From: Azophilus sp965221755 | GTDB lineage: Bacteria; Pseudomonadota; Gammaproteobacteria; Pseudomonadales; Azotimanducaceae | DNA length: 64,000 bases | Reading direction: 5' to 3' | Assembly (NCBI GenBank): GCA_965221755.1 | Contig: OZ244921.1 | Coordinates: 2,170,001 to 2,234,000, forward strand | In this document: one piece after another, positions 8,112-15,960 of the stretch | Layout of the letters: each line of letters opens with the position of its first letter | How positions within the stretch are numbered: the stretch's first letter is position 1 | Position numbers and translations under genes: made by a program | Notes under the pieces: generated by a model | What the model was told of the DNA's origin: nothing | The model's database searches: none | The model's input: only the letters and a program-made list of their open reading frames with translations

Positions 8112-8184
8112 GCGAACCGTTGGTTCGCTTTGCAGTTTCGCTGCCATTGCGTGGGTCGGATTTCGAAATGTTCATGAGCCCGCA
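8112..8184 (-). repeat. Composite palindromic element, degenerate copy F
   Basis: Reverse-orientation, decayed copy. It has the exchangeable hairpin GCGAACC-GTT-GGTTCGC at 8112-8128, a worn constant hairpin (GCAGTTTCGCTGC) and the conserved flank that reads GTGCGGGCTCATGAAC on the minus strand. Confidence 0.65.
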
Positions 8185-8305
8185 CGCTCACCGTCCATTG
8201 CGTCATCATTCGTCAAAGGAAAACCTCGAGTCAGCGCTGACATTCACGCAACCTTCACGGCGAAGTGCATAGGCTCGCCAAAACTCCAACGCAAATGGTT
8301 GTTTG

Positions 8306-8929
8306 ATGAACGGACTATGGCTGCTGCCGCTCACGGGGCTCCTGGCAGCCAGCGCATACGCCTATGAGGAGCCGGCCTACAGTGTGGTCAGCCGCAACGA
8401 CGGCTACGAAATTCGCGACTACGATCCCTATCTGGTGGCTGAAACCTCGGTCGCCGGCGGCTTCAGGGCCACTGGCAACATCGCCTTCCGGCGCTTGGCT
8501 GGCTACATCTTCGGAGACAACCGCCGCCGCGGCGGCGAGCCGGACCAACCCGATTCCGTGCGCATGAACATGACTGTGCCCGTCATTCGCCACAGCATCG
8601 ACGACGACGGCCCGCGCACCGTTTACCGTTTCGTCATGGAACGAGCCTACGACTTAAGCGATCTGCCGGTGCCGAACCACGATGCGGTAACGCTCCGTGA
8701 AGTCCCCGCAGGCCCAGTCGCCGTGCTTCAGTATCGCGGCCGGATCTCGGAGTCGCGCTTCCGGGAGCGGGCCGAGTGGCTGCGCAGGGTGCTGGAGCGT
8801 GATGGGCTCAAGGCGATTGGCGAGCCTCTCTCCGCCGTTTACAACGGGCCCTTCACGCCGCCCTTCCTGCGTCGCAACGAGGTCCTGATTCGATTGGCGT
8901 CATCGCCTCCGGACGCGGAAGGTGAATAG
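8306..8929 (+). CDS. SOUL-family heme-binding protein, exported
   Basis: Protein of 207 residues with a signal peptide (LWLLPLTGLLAASAYAYEEP, cleavage near residue 18) and a SOUL/HBP fold: YSVVSRNDGYEIRDYDPYLVAET near the N-terminus, MNMTVPVI in the middle and YNGPFTPPFLRRNEVLI at the end. Family members bind heme or other tetrapyrroles. Here the protein would act in the periplasm. It stands next to tspO and the photosynthesis cluster, which suggests handling of excess porphyrin or heme, but that role is inferred. ATG 8306 is used; a TTG three bases earlier is equally open. Confidence 0.85.
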   Translation: MNGLWLLPLTGLLAASAYAYEEPAYSVVSRNDGYEIRDYDPYLVAETSVAGGFRATGNIAFRRLAGYIFGDNRRRGGEPDQPDSVRMNMTVPVIRHSIDDDGPRTVYRFVMERAYDLSDLPVPNHDAVTLREVPAGPVAVLQYRGRISESRFRERAEWLRRVLERDGLKAIGEPLSAVYNGPFTPPFLRRNEVLIRLASSPPDAEGE

Positions 8930-8994
8930 CGAGCGCACCATGTGCAATACTTCGCTGCGGCCTGAGCTGTTCCCCTGCCCCACTGGCTGAGCGC

Positions 8995-9459
8995 ATGAAC
9001 TGGATGCTGTTTGCGATCTTTCTGGCCACCTGCGTGGCCGCAAGTTCAGGCGGTCGGTATTTTGGGCCGGGGCCTTGGTACCGCTCGCTCAGCAAACCCC
9101 GCTGGAACCCACCCGATTGGGCGTTCCCCGTGGTCTGGTCGATCCTCTACATAGCCATCGCCGTTGCTGCGGCGCGGGCGGCGCCGGTGGAGGGCAGCCA
9201 CTATGCAATGGCGTTCTTCGCCTTGCAGATTGCGCTCAACGCGATTTGGTCGCCCATCTTCTTTGGCATAAGACGGCTGGGCATGGCATTTTTTGTGGTT
9301 CTCGCCCTTTGGCTCGCCGTGGCCGCCACCCTTGTCGGTTTCTGGCGGCTTGACCTGCTTGCAGGCTTGCTCTTCGTCCCCTACCTGCTATGGGTCAGCA
9401 TCGCTGCGGCGCTGAACTTTTCGGTGTGGCGGAGAAACCCGGCCGCCGGCGCAAGCTGA
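8995..9459 (+). CDS. tspO: TspO/MBR tryptophan-rich sensory protein
   Basis: Five-helix membrane protein of 154 residues that binds porphyrins and, in Rhodobacter, acts as an oxygen-linked negative modulator of photosynthesis gene expression. Characteristic segments are WYRSLSKPRWNPPDWAFPVVW near residue 28 and ALNAIWSPIFFGIRRLGMAF near 79, with the aromatic-rich loops of the family. Length is normal. Its placement between a SOUL heme-binding protein and the puf operon supports a role in tetrapyrrole balance. In Rhodobacter the homologue (crtK) also lies in the photosynthesis cluster. Confidence 0.93.
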   Translation: MNWMLFAIFLATCVAASSGGRYFGPGPWYRSLSKPRWNPPDWAFPVVWSILYIAIAVAAARAAPVEGSHYAMAFFALQIALNAIWSPIFFGIRRLGMAFFVVLALWLAVAATLVGFWRLDLLAGLLFVPYLLWVSIAAALNFSVWRRNPAAGAS

Positions 9460-9484
9460 ACGCGTCGTCAGCGGAGATGATTGC

Positions 9485-10810
9485 ATGAGCCTGGCCGGAA
9501 GCGAACGGGAATTTCACGCCCGCGCCTACGCGGAGCGGATCCTCCTCAGCAACGAATGGCATGCCCGTCTGGGCATTCGCCAACCAACCCCAATGCGCTG
9601 CAGTCATGTGGTGTCCCTGCGCAGCGATGCCACGATCGAGCAATCCCGTGAGGCATTCTCAGCGTTCTGCCGAAAGCACGGCGCCAGCCCGCCGGCGGAA
9701 GGCAGCCGGCAGCACATGGTGGCCGTTGGCAGTTGCCAAGTGAAATGGGAAGGCCACACGGAATCCGTCAGCCACACCGTCATGGTGCCCGGCAATGGCC
9801 AGCCGGCCTTCAGCGAAACCGCCCTGGACTTTCTGGACCGGGAGAAGAGCAGGGCGCTGGTGGACGGCATGTTCGTCGGCGTCTCGGTGGAAGTGCAGGA
9901 ACCCCCCAATCAGGACGACCCGCACGGGTATCGAACGGCGAAGTCCCTGCTGGGTTCCGAGGCGCTCTATGGTGGCTTGATGTCCGGTGATGCGGCCGTC
10001 TGGTCCTCCTTCCAGCTGGATGCCAACGGCTTTCTCCGCATTCTGGTCGTGGACTTGGGGATGCCCGGTGAGCGCCTGTCGCAGTTGCTGCAGCAGTTGC
10101 TGGAGATGGAAACCTATCGCATGATGGCCATGATGGCGCTGCCTAGGGCGCGTGAGGCGATGGCGTCCTTGGATCGATTGGAGCCGGAGCTCAACCGGAT
10201 CATGGACGATCTGGAGCGTGACCACAGCGAGGAGCGCCAGGAAGATGCCCTGATGCACATCACCGGCATTGCCGCTCGCGTGGAGAAGATCGCGTCAACG
10301 CACGCCTATCGGTTCGCCGCCTCCCGCGCCTACTCAACCATCGTGGAGCGGCGCGTTGCGGATGTGGGCGAGCGGCAACTGGCGGGACACCAACGCTACA
10401 CCGATTTTCTGATGCGCACCCTGTTGCCGGCCATGCGGACCTGCGACGCCACGGAGAAGCGCCTCAACGAACTTGCCCAGCAGGTCGCAAGGGCTGCGAA
10501 CCTGCTCAACACCATGGTTGACATGGTGAAAAAGCGGCAGAACCAGGAACTGCTGCAATCCGTGGCCGAACGGTCTCGGCTGCAGCTGCGGCTGCAGCAG
10601 GCGGTGGAGGGCTTCTCCATTTTCGCAATCAGCTACTACGCGGTGGGCCTGCTGGAGTACGGGTTCAAGGCCCTCAACAAGGTCGGCGCGCTGCCGTTCG
10701 GCGAGGTGGTCGGCACGGGCATTGCGGCGCCGCTGGTCTTCGCCACCGTTTGGCTTGTGGTGCGCTCCGTGCGGCGCAGGCTTGCCTCTGCGGACCCCAA
10801 CCCGGACTGA
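9485..10810 (+). CDS. DUF3422 family inner-membrane protein
   Basis: Protein of 441 residues. The N-terminal half matches what I know of DUF3422: an opening NEWHARL segment, SHVVSL, and QVKWEGHTESVSHT near residue 83. Two predicted membrane helices close to the C-terminus (about residues 378-395 and 403-422) follow a long helical, coiled-coil-like stretch (residues 230-370). Function of the family is unknown. GGAG precedes the ATG by about seven bases. It is the third gene in a plus-strand group with the SOUL protein and tspO and converges on pufC. Confidence 0.78.
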   Translation: MSLAGSEREFHARAYAERILLSNEWHARLGIRQPTPMRCSHVVSLRSDATIEQSREAFSAFCRKHGASPPAEGSRQHMVAVGSCQVKWEGHTESVSHTVMVPGNGQPAFSETALDFLDREKSRALVDGMFVGVSVEVQEPPNQDDPHGYRTAKSLLGSEALYGGLMSGDAAVWSSFQLDANGFLRILVVDLGMPGERLSQLLQQLLEMETYRMMAMMALPRAREAMASLDRLEPELNRIMDDLERDHSEERQEDALMHITGIAARVEKIASTHAYRFAASRAYSTIVERRVADVGERQLAGHQRYTDFLMRTLLPAMRTCDATEKRLNELAQQVARAANLLNTMVDMVKKRQNQELLQSVAERSRLQLRLQQAVEGFSIFAISYYAVGLLEYGFKALNKVGALPFGEVVGTGIAAPLVFATVWLVVRSVRRRLASADPNPD

Positions 10811-10835
10811 GGAGCCGGACAACTGCGGCCGAAGC

Positions 10836-10851
10836 GCTTAGCGGGCTAAGC
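10836..10851. terminator. Possible bidirectional hairpin between DUF3422 gene and pufC
   Basis: Perfect inverted repeat GCTTAG-CGGG-CTAAGC in the 44-base gap between two converging genes. There is no T-run on either side, so its action as a terminator is a guess from position. Confidence 0.4.
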
Positions 10852-10854
10852 TCC

Positions 10855-11904
10855 CTATGGCGATCCGGCGGAAGCCAACTCCGGATAGTCGCCGAGCATG
10901 GAGATGCCGCCCAGCGGCTTGCTCAGGCCTTGGTGGCAGGTGGCGCAGTTGACCTTCGGCACGTCGCCAAGCGGGCCGAGACGCTCCGGCGGCAGCTGAT
11001 CGGTCAGCGGCGTCAGGAAGTCGTTGTTGAGCTGCCGAGCCAAGCGAATGCCGTGCCAGGCCGTCATGCGCTCCGGCGTGGCCCCTTCCCAGTCCTGAAA
11101 CGTCTGGCTGTTGTGGCAGTAGGTGCAGGCGACGCCCAAGGCTTCGGACATGTGCATCATCAGGGCATAGGTCTCTTCGGTATCCTGAATCGAGCGTCCC
11201 GGACCCCGGGGAAGCGCCGCGGTGGGTTGGACTCGAATGTCGCTCTCCTCAACCAGAAAGGGACTGAAGGGATCGTAGTGCATTGACGTAAGCCCAGCCG
11301 GCGCCGCCGCAATGTTTTGGCCGGCGGAATTGGCCGTGAGCCCCGCAGCCCGCGGGAAACCGGCGGATTCATGCCACACTTCGCTGGGAACCGGCTCGCC
11401 TTGGTGGCAGGTCCAGCAGGTCACGCCGGTCGCACCCACATGGTCGGCCCAGTTTTCGTTGATGTGCTGGGTCATTTCGATCATTCGCCTGGACACCACC
11501 TTGGTGTAGATGTCGTCGGAGGCCAAATCCCCCGGAACGTGGCAGTAGTTGCAGCCTTCGTCGGGCGAGACCCATTCGGTCATCGCAGCCATCAGGCGGG
11601 TGAAGTCGGCAATTCCCAAATCGCCCAACACCTGGACGTTCGCATACAGGCTCGAAGCGGGCGGCGTGCCGGACGGCACCGGGGGTTGCGGCTCCGGAAC
11701 CTGAACCGCATTGACTTTGCGCCGCATGGTCCACCGGTTATCGACCTCGACCATGCCAAGCCCTCGATAGCCGGTTTGGTCGGAGTCGGCGGGCGGCACC
11801 TCGCAGCCGGAGACGGCCAGCGCCAGCGCCGCCAAGGCCAATGCCCCGGCTTGCCTTGCCTTGTTTTGCGCTTTTGCCCGGATTGCCGACTGAGTGGTCA
11901 ACAC
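10855..11904 (-). CDS. pufC: Photosynthetic reaction centre tetraheme cytochrome c subunit
   Basis: Periplasmic lipoprotein cytochrome that re-reduces the photo-oxidised special pair. The 349-residue product has a lipoprotein signal with lipobox VSGC (Cys near residue 34) and four heme c sites: CNYCH (118), CWTCH (163), CTYCH and CATCH (320). Methionines that can act as axial ligands occur in LMAAMTEW, RMIEMTQHI and LMMHMSEAL before the hemes, as in other tetraheme subunits. The start is GTG 11904 (TTG 11901 is an alternative), 19 bases after pufM, with AGAGG upstream. It is the last gene of the bchXYZ-puf operon. Confidence 0.95.
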   Translation of the reverse strand: MLTTQSAIRAKAQNKARQAGALALAALALAVSGCEVPPADSDQTGYRGLGMVEVDNRWTMRRKVNAVQVPEPQPPVPSGTPPASSLYANVQVLGDLGIADFTRLMAAMTEWVSPDEGCNYCHVPGDLASDDIYTKVVSRRMIEMTQHINENWADHVGATGVTCWTCHQGEPVPSEVWHESAGFPRAAGLTANSAGQNIAAAPAGLTSMHYDPFSPFLVEESDIRVQPTAALPRGPGRSIQDTEETYALMMHMSEALGVACTYCHNSQTFQDWEGATPERMTAWHGIRLARQLNNDFLTPLTDQLPPERLGPLGDVPKVNCATCHQGLSKPLGGISMLGDYPELASAGSP

Positions 11905-11923
11905 GCTTTGCCTCTCGTTCGCA

Positions 11924-12889
11924 TCACGGCGATGCCGCTGGGTCGGAAAGGGCGGGGAAGACGATCGGATAGGACGGCGCCACGCCGTGCTTCACCGCCC
12001 ACAGGTACCAATTGTCCACGACCGTGCCGGACAGCAGTATGCCGATGCCGCCCGTCAGCGGGCAAAGCACTGCGAACCACCAGGCCCAGCGATGGATCGA
12101 CTCCATGGTGGCGTTGAAGCCCATTGTCCAGCGCCAAAACAGGGCCGCCCGCTCCGAAGCCGTGCCCCGGTCCACGATCTGCTCCACCTCCCGATCGCCG
12201 CCGAATCGCGTGACGGCGAGAATCGTGGCGCCGTGCATCGCAAACAGCAGGGCGGAGCCGTAAAGAAAGGCGATGGAGAGCATGTGGAACGGGTTGTAGA
12301 ACAGATTGCCGTAGCGCAACGAAAACGCAGCCGTCCAATCCAAGTGGGGAAAGATGCCGAAGGGCACCGCTTCGCTCCAGCTTCCCATCATCACCGGGCG
12401 GATGAACCCGAGGACCAAGTAGAGCCAGATCGCCGAGGCAAAGGCCCAAGTCACGTGCGAGCCCATGCCCAAGGCGCGGGCGCGCCGATAGGTGCGCACG
12501 AGCCAAAGGAAAATCGCCGCAGTGAGGAAGAAGCCGGCCAGCAGCCACCAACCCCCGTCCTGGAGCGGCGGCAGGCTCAGCCCATACTGGGGCGGCGGCG
12601 GCTCCAGAGCCAGCCAAGGCAGCTGGCGCACGAATTGGACGGGATCCCAGTTGACCGAGGCCCACATGTTGAGGCCGATGATCTCGATCGCGATGATCCC
12701 GCACAGCAGCGAGGCGATTCCGGTCCAGCCCAGGTAAATCGGGCCGATCTGCGCATCGCCGATCTTGCCGAGCCAATAGGAGAAGAAGGGGCGCAGGTTG
12801 CGAACCCAAGGCCCGGCGGGCAGGGGAACGCCCATCTCGGCCGGGTTGCGGACTTGAACTTGATTGTAGATGGTCTGGTAACTGGCCAC
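11924..12889 (-). CDS. pufM: Reaction centre M subunit
   Basis: Core membrane subunit of the type II reaction centre; with PufL it binds the special pair, accessory bacteriochlorophylls, bacteriopheophytins, quinones and the non-heme iron. It has 321 residues and five membrane helices. Typical segments are YQTIYNQVQVRNP at the N-terminus, PHLDWTAAFSLRYGNLFYNPFHMLSIAFLYG with the special-pair His, and TMESIHRWAWWFAVL with an iron-ligand His. GTG 12889 is chosen because GGGAG lies seven bases before it; a TTG at 12904 would add five residues. The gap to pufL is 22 bases. Confidence 0.96.
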   Translation of the reverse strand: MASYQTIYNQVQVRNPAEMGVPLPAGPWVRNLRPFFSYWLGKIGDAQIGPIYLGWTGIASLLCGIIAIEIIGLNMWASVNWDPVQFVRQLPWLALEPPPPQYGLSLPPLQDGGWWLLAGFFLTAAIFLWLVRTYRRARALGMGSHVTWAFASAIWLYLVLGFIRPVMMGSWSEAVPFGIFPHLDWTAAFSLRYGNLFYNPFHMLSIAFLYGSALLFAMHGATILAVTRFGGDREVEQIVDRGTASERAALFWRWTMGFNATMESIHRWAWWFAVLCPLTGGIGILLSGTVVDNWYLWAVKHGVAPSYPIVFPALSDPAASP

Positions 12890-12911
12890 GTCCCGCTCCC
12901 GCAACCCGCCT

Positions 12912-13736
12912 TCAGCGCCAGATGGGGAGGTCTAGCCACCAACCCCACCATTCCGGCCATCCGCGGGTCCAAAACGGCCCGCTGATGATGATGCAAACCG
13001 CGCTCCAGAAGCCTGAACTCAAGGCCAGGAACAAACCCAGCCGGTGAATCCCCAGCGCGCCTATCGAGTAGCCGATGGTGTCCCGGAAAAACGTGTTCTC
13101 CTCGGCGGCGCCCTTCACCGTTTCACCCTTCGGCGGATTGGCGGCCGAGAGGATCACGCCGCCGTGCAACGACAGTGCCAGGCAGGTCGTGAAGAAGAAC
13201 GTCACGGCGATCATGTGGGCGGGGTTGTAGTGGAAGTGCAGGTACTGATAGCCCACGTTGGAGACCCAGTCCAAGTGGCTCAGGATGCCGTAGGGAAAGC
13301 CGTGCCCCCACGCGCCCATCAGCACGGGCCGAATCACCACCAAGCTGAAGTACGCGAAGATCGCCACGCCGAAGGCGATGGGAACGTGGTAGCCGATGCC
13401 GAGCTTCCGGCAGATTTCGGCCTCCCGCAACGCCCATGAAATGAAGGCGCCCAGCGCGCACACCGTGATCAGCTGCCACAGCCCGCCTTCGGCCAAGGGC
13501 GCCAAGGAGAGGCCGTAGCTTAGGTCCGGGGGCGCGATGTTGATCTGCCAGACGTTCCATGTGGGGCCTTGGGATGCGCCCCACAGGATCAGGCCCGTGC
13601 CAATGAACGAGAAGAACAGCGTCGTGACGCCGAAGAAGCCCACATAGAAGGGACCGAACCAGAAGTCGAACAGATCCCCGCCGATCAGCGTGCCTCCGCG
13701 CACACGGTACTTTCTCTCAAAGCTGAGCATCGCCAT
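12912..13736 (-). CDS. pufL: Reaction centre L subunit
   Basis: Core reaction centre subunit of 274 residues with five membrane helices. It begins MAMLSFERKYRVRGGTLIGG, standard for PufL, and carries SHLDWVSNVGYQYLHFHYNPAHMIAV with the special-pair and iron ligands and ALGIHRLGLFLALS with a second iron-ligand His. AGGAG lies seven bases before the ATG. It is preceded by an intercistronic hairpin after pufA and followed by pufM. Confidence 0.97.
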   Translation of the reverse strand: MAMLSFERKYRVRGGTLIGGDLFDFWFGPFYVGFFGVTTLFFSFIGTGLILWGASQGPTWNVWQINIAPPDLSYGLSLAPLAEGGLWQLITVCALGAFISWALREAEICRKLGIGYHVPIAFGVAIFAYFSLVVIRPVLMGAWGHGFPYGILSHLDWVSNVGYQYLHFHYNPAHMIAVTFFFTTCLALSLHGGVILSAANPPKGETVKGAAEENTFFRDTIGYSIGALGIHRLGLFLALSSGFWSAVCIIISGPFWTRGWPEWWGWWLDLPIWR

Positions 13737-13772
13737 GATCGAGCTCCTTTGCGATCAGCCGCGCATTCATCG

Positions 13773-13815
13773 AAGCGGCGGCCCGCGCCGCTCCCATTGG
13801 ACCAAGCCGCCGCTT
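13773..13815 (-). promoter_or_regulatory. Intercistronic mRNA hairpin between pufA and pufL
   Basis: Perfect 10-bp inverted repeat (AAGCGGCGGC and GCCGCCGCTT) with a 23-base loop, starting five bases after the pufA stop. In Rhodobacter a hairpin at the same place protects the upstream pufBA message and lets antenna protein exceed reaction centre protein. The structure is seen here; the function is by analogy. Confidence 0.75.
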
Positions 13816-13819
13816 GCGC

Positions 13820-14032
13820 CTACTGCAGCTCGGGGCTGGCGATGAGCTGCTCGCTCTCCAAGGAGAGCGCTGCCTGCGCGGCGCCCATGCCGGCGCCGGT
13901 CGGCCCTTCCAGCCAGTTGAAGCGGTCCGTGCTCAACAGGATGAAGTGAATCAGCACCGCCAGCGCAAACAAGAACGTGCCGAGGAAGATCAGCAACCGC
14001 CGCGGGTCGAAAACTAGCCACAATCTCCACAT
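13820..14032 (-). CDS. pufA: Light-harvesting 1 alpha polypeptide
   Basis: Small single-span antenna protein that binds bacteriochlorophyll around the reaction centre. It has 70 residues: cytoplasmic MWRLWLVFDPRRLLIFLG, a membrane helix with the Mg-ligating His in AVLIHFILLSTDRFNWL, and a periplasmic tail of about 24 residues. AGGAG lies before the ATG. It is 12 bases downstream of pufB and followed directly by a stable hairpin. Confidence 0.95.
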   Translation of the reverse strand: MWRLWLVFDPRRLLIFLGTFLFALAVLIHFILLSTDRFNWLEGPTGAGMGAAQAALSLESEQLIASPELQ

Positions 14033-14044
14033 GTTCCTTTCTCC

Positions 14045-14275
14045 TTAAGCAATGTAGGACTTGATTTGCGCGGCCACGCCTTGCAGTCCGTCCGTAATCA
14101 GTGCATACCCTTCCGGTCCCGGCAGCCACGGACGCCACTGCCACGCCAACACGTGGGCGACGATCGCCACTAGGACGAAGATGATGAAGCTGGAGACGAA
14201 GATCTTGTGGAACTCCCGCGCCTCCAGTTCCGTTAGCCCCGATATGGAGCTGCTGGGTGCATCGATATCAGCCAT
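14045..14275 (-). CDS. pufB: Light-harvesting 1 beta polypeptide
   Basis: Antenna beta chain of 76 residues. It has a polar N-terminus, then SGLTELEAREFHKIFVSSF with the conserved ExxxFH region, the membrane helix and the Mg-ligand His in VAHVLAWQWRPWLPG. The C-terminal tail of about 23 residues (GPEGYALITDGLQG onwards) is longer than in many LH1 beta chains. GGAGG precedes the ATG by eight bases. It is the first antenna gene after bchZ. Confidence 0.95.
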   Translation of the reverse strand: MADIDAPSSSISGLTELEAREFHKIFVSSFIIFVLVAIVAHVLAWQWRPWLPGPEGYALITDGLQGVAAQIKSYIA

Positions 14276-14500
14276 TTAGCTAACCTCCGGTTTTGCAGTT
14301 GTCGGTCTTTCCGGGCTTAGCTTGCGCCTTCTGAGCGCCCTTCGCAAGACGTTCCCGGAAACGGGATTCGCGCCGCTCGCCTCGGCAAGCGGGCGAAATC
14401 GACGGGTTCGGGTCCAGCCAAGGACGGCTTCGCCCGAGCCCGATGTGAAATTGGCTTGGCGCGGGGGATGGTGGCCGCCCGCCGTGATTCGGTTGTTCAT
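14276..14500 (-). CDS. Possible small ORF between bchZ and pufB, unknown
   Basis: A 74-codon frame fills the whole gap between bchZ and pufB: its ATG overlaps the bchZ stop (ATGA) and its stop touches the pufB ATG. The product is Arg-rich with no membrane helix and does not resemble PufQ, which occupies this place in Rhodobacter. Use of rare codons near the end (AGA, AGG, CTA, ACA) argues against strong coding. A small inverted repeat TCCCG-TTTC-CGGGA lies inside. It may be only leader sequence for pufB. Confidence 0.25.
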   Translation of the reverse strand: MNNRITAGGHHPPRQANFTSGSGEAVLGWTRTRRFRPLAEASGANPVSGNVLRRALRRRKLSPERPTTAKPEVS

Positions 14501-15960
14501 GCCGCCACGCCTCCGGCGAGGGCGCGCTGCGCTGATGAGACGTGATCCGTGCCAACGCGCTCGTCGCCGGCCAGGCGGGCTTGCCGCTCCGCTGCGTCGC
14601 GCAGGCGCTTGGTTGCGGAGATGCGCGTGAGCACGGGTTGCGACTCGAGCAGTTCGTCGAGCAGCGCCTTGGCGTCATCGCTCCACGGCAGTTCGCGCAA
14701 GCTCCGCGCCGGGGTCGGATCGACCTGGTCCAGTTCCTTGCCCAGCGGGAGTATGTTGAACAGGGCGTCGAACAGCGCGTTGCACACTTCCTGCACCAGA
14801 TAGGTGGCGCCGGCGTAGCCCATGAAGGGCGTGCCGGTGTGCCGGCGCACGATTGCGCCGGGAAACGACGCCGGAATGTAGATCGAACCGCCACCGGTTT
14901 CGGCCAAGTACATGCGTTCATTGTAGCTGCCGAAGAGAATGAGCGGGGCATGGGTTCGGATCGACTCGCGAACCTTTTCGTTGTCCGGCTTGCGGCCGGC
15001 GCAGCGGGAATGGGCAAAGGCGCACGGGATGCCCATGTCGTGCTCGAGGAAGTTGCGGATGCCGCGCACGTGGGTCTCGTTCGCGACAATGCCGAAGTTC
15101 GCCGTGGCGAAAAAATCCTGGGTCACCGAGCGCCACAGATCCCACAGCGGCTTGATGGTGGTGTGCCGTTCGCGGTCGATGAACGGCTCCGCATCGAGTT
15201 CAAGCAGCTCGCCGAGCTTCCTGAGGAACTTCGTGGTGCTGTTAAGCCCGATCGGGGCCTGGAGGTAGGGGCGGTCAAGCGCTTCGCACAGGCTGCGGCC
15301 GAACTCCCGGTACATGCAGACGTTCACCTCGGCGTCCGCCAGCCGGCGTACGTCCGCAAGATGGGCGCCCAGCGGAAAGGTCAGGTTGACCTCGGCGCCG
15401 ATGCCTTCGACCAGCCTGCGCACTTCCGCCAGATCGGACCAAGTGTTGAAGTATCCGTAGATGGGGCCGATGATGTTGACTTTCGGTTTGCCGCCCGGCT
15501 TGCGGGCGGCCCGCTTCGCTGCGGAGCCTTTGCGCGGCTTGGCGCCGTATTCGGACCACAGCCAGAACATCGCTCGATCCGCGCTTTGCCATTGGTCCTC
15601 GTCAATGGTGCGGGGCAGGAAACGCTGCAGCCCCGTGCCCTCCGGGGCGACGCCGCCGCCGATCATCTCCGCGATCGATCCGGTCACCACAACGCTTGGC
15701 AGGCTCGGATCCAGCGTGCCGTGCGCCCGTTTCATCGCTTCCTCGGTTCCGCTTTGGCCGAGCTCCTCCTCCGCCAGCCCGGTGACCACGATGGGCAGTT
15801 CGTGCGGCGGAAGGGCGTCCGTGTAGTGCAGCACCGAGGTGACGGGCAGGTTCTCGCATCCCACGGGGCCATCGATCACCACCTGCAGGCCCTTGATCGC
15901 CGTGAACACATAGACCGAGCCCCAGTAGCCCCCCGCGCGGTCATGGTCCAGCACCAACAT
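14497..15960 (-). CDS. bchZ: Chlorophyllide a reductase subunit Z
   Basis: One half of the NifDK-like catalytic heterotetramer of chlorophyllide a oxidoreductase (COR), which reduces the C7=C8 bond of ring B. It has 487 residues. The N-terminus MLVLDHDRAGGYWGSVYVF and DGPVGCENLPVTSVLHYTD with a cluster-associated Cys are typical, as is VNLTFPLGAHLADVRRLADA. Its ATG overlaps the bchY stop by one base. It is third in bchXYZ, directly upstream of the puf genes. Confidence 0.95.
   Translation of the reverse strand: MLVLDHDRAGGYWGSVYVFTAIKGLQVVIDGPVGCENLPVTSVLHYTDALPPHELPIVVTGLAEEELGQSGTEEAMKRAHGTLDPSLPSVVVTGSIAEMIGGGVAPEGTGLQRFLPRTIDEDQWQSADRAMFWLWSEYGAKPRKGSAAKRAARKPGGKPKVNIIGPIYGYFNTWSDLAEVRRLVEGIGAEVNLTFPLGAHLADVRRLADAEVNVCMYREFGRSLCEALDRPYLQAPIGLNSTTKFLRKLGELLELDAEPFIDRERHTTIKPLWDLWRSVTQDFFATANFGIVANETHVRGIRNFLEHDMGIPCAFAHSRCAGRKPDNEKVRESIRTHAPLILFGSYNERMYLAETGGGSIYIPASFPGAIVRRHTGTPFMGYAGATYLVQEVCNALFDALFNILPLGKELDQVDPTPARSLRELPWSDDAKALLDELLESQPVLTRISATKRLRDAAERQARLAGDERVGTDHVSSAQRALAGGVAA

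Larger units (their letters stand above)
7971..8305. other. Intergenic region with direct repeats and a decayed palindromic element
   Basis: 335 bases between the divergent HNH endonuclease and SOUL-protein genes, with no convincing gene. It holds two 40-bp direct repeats (7990-8029, 8061-8100), a degenerate copy of the dispersed palindromic element (about 8112-8184) and must contain the promoters of both flanking genes. None of these promoters could be fixed. Confidence 0.7.

Noticed and set aside
14276..14500. pufQ
   Set aside because: The gap has the right place but its frame has no membrane helix and no PufQ likeness.
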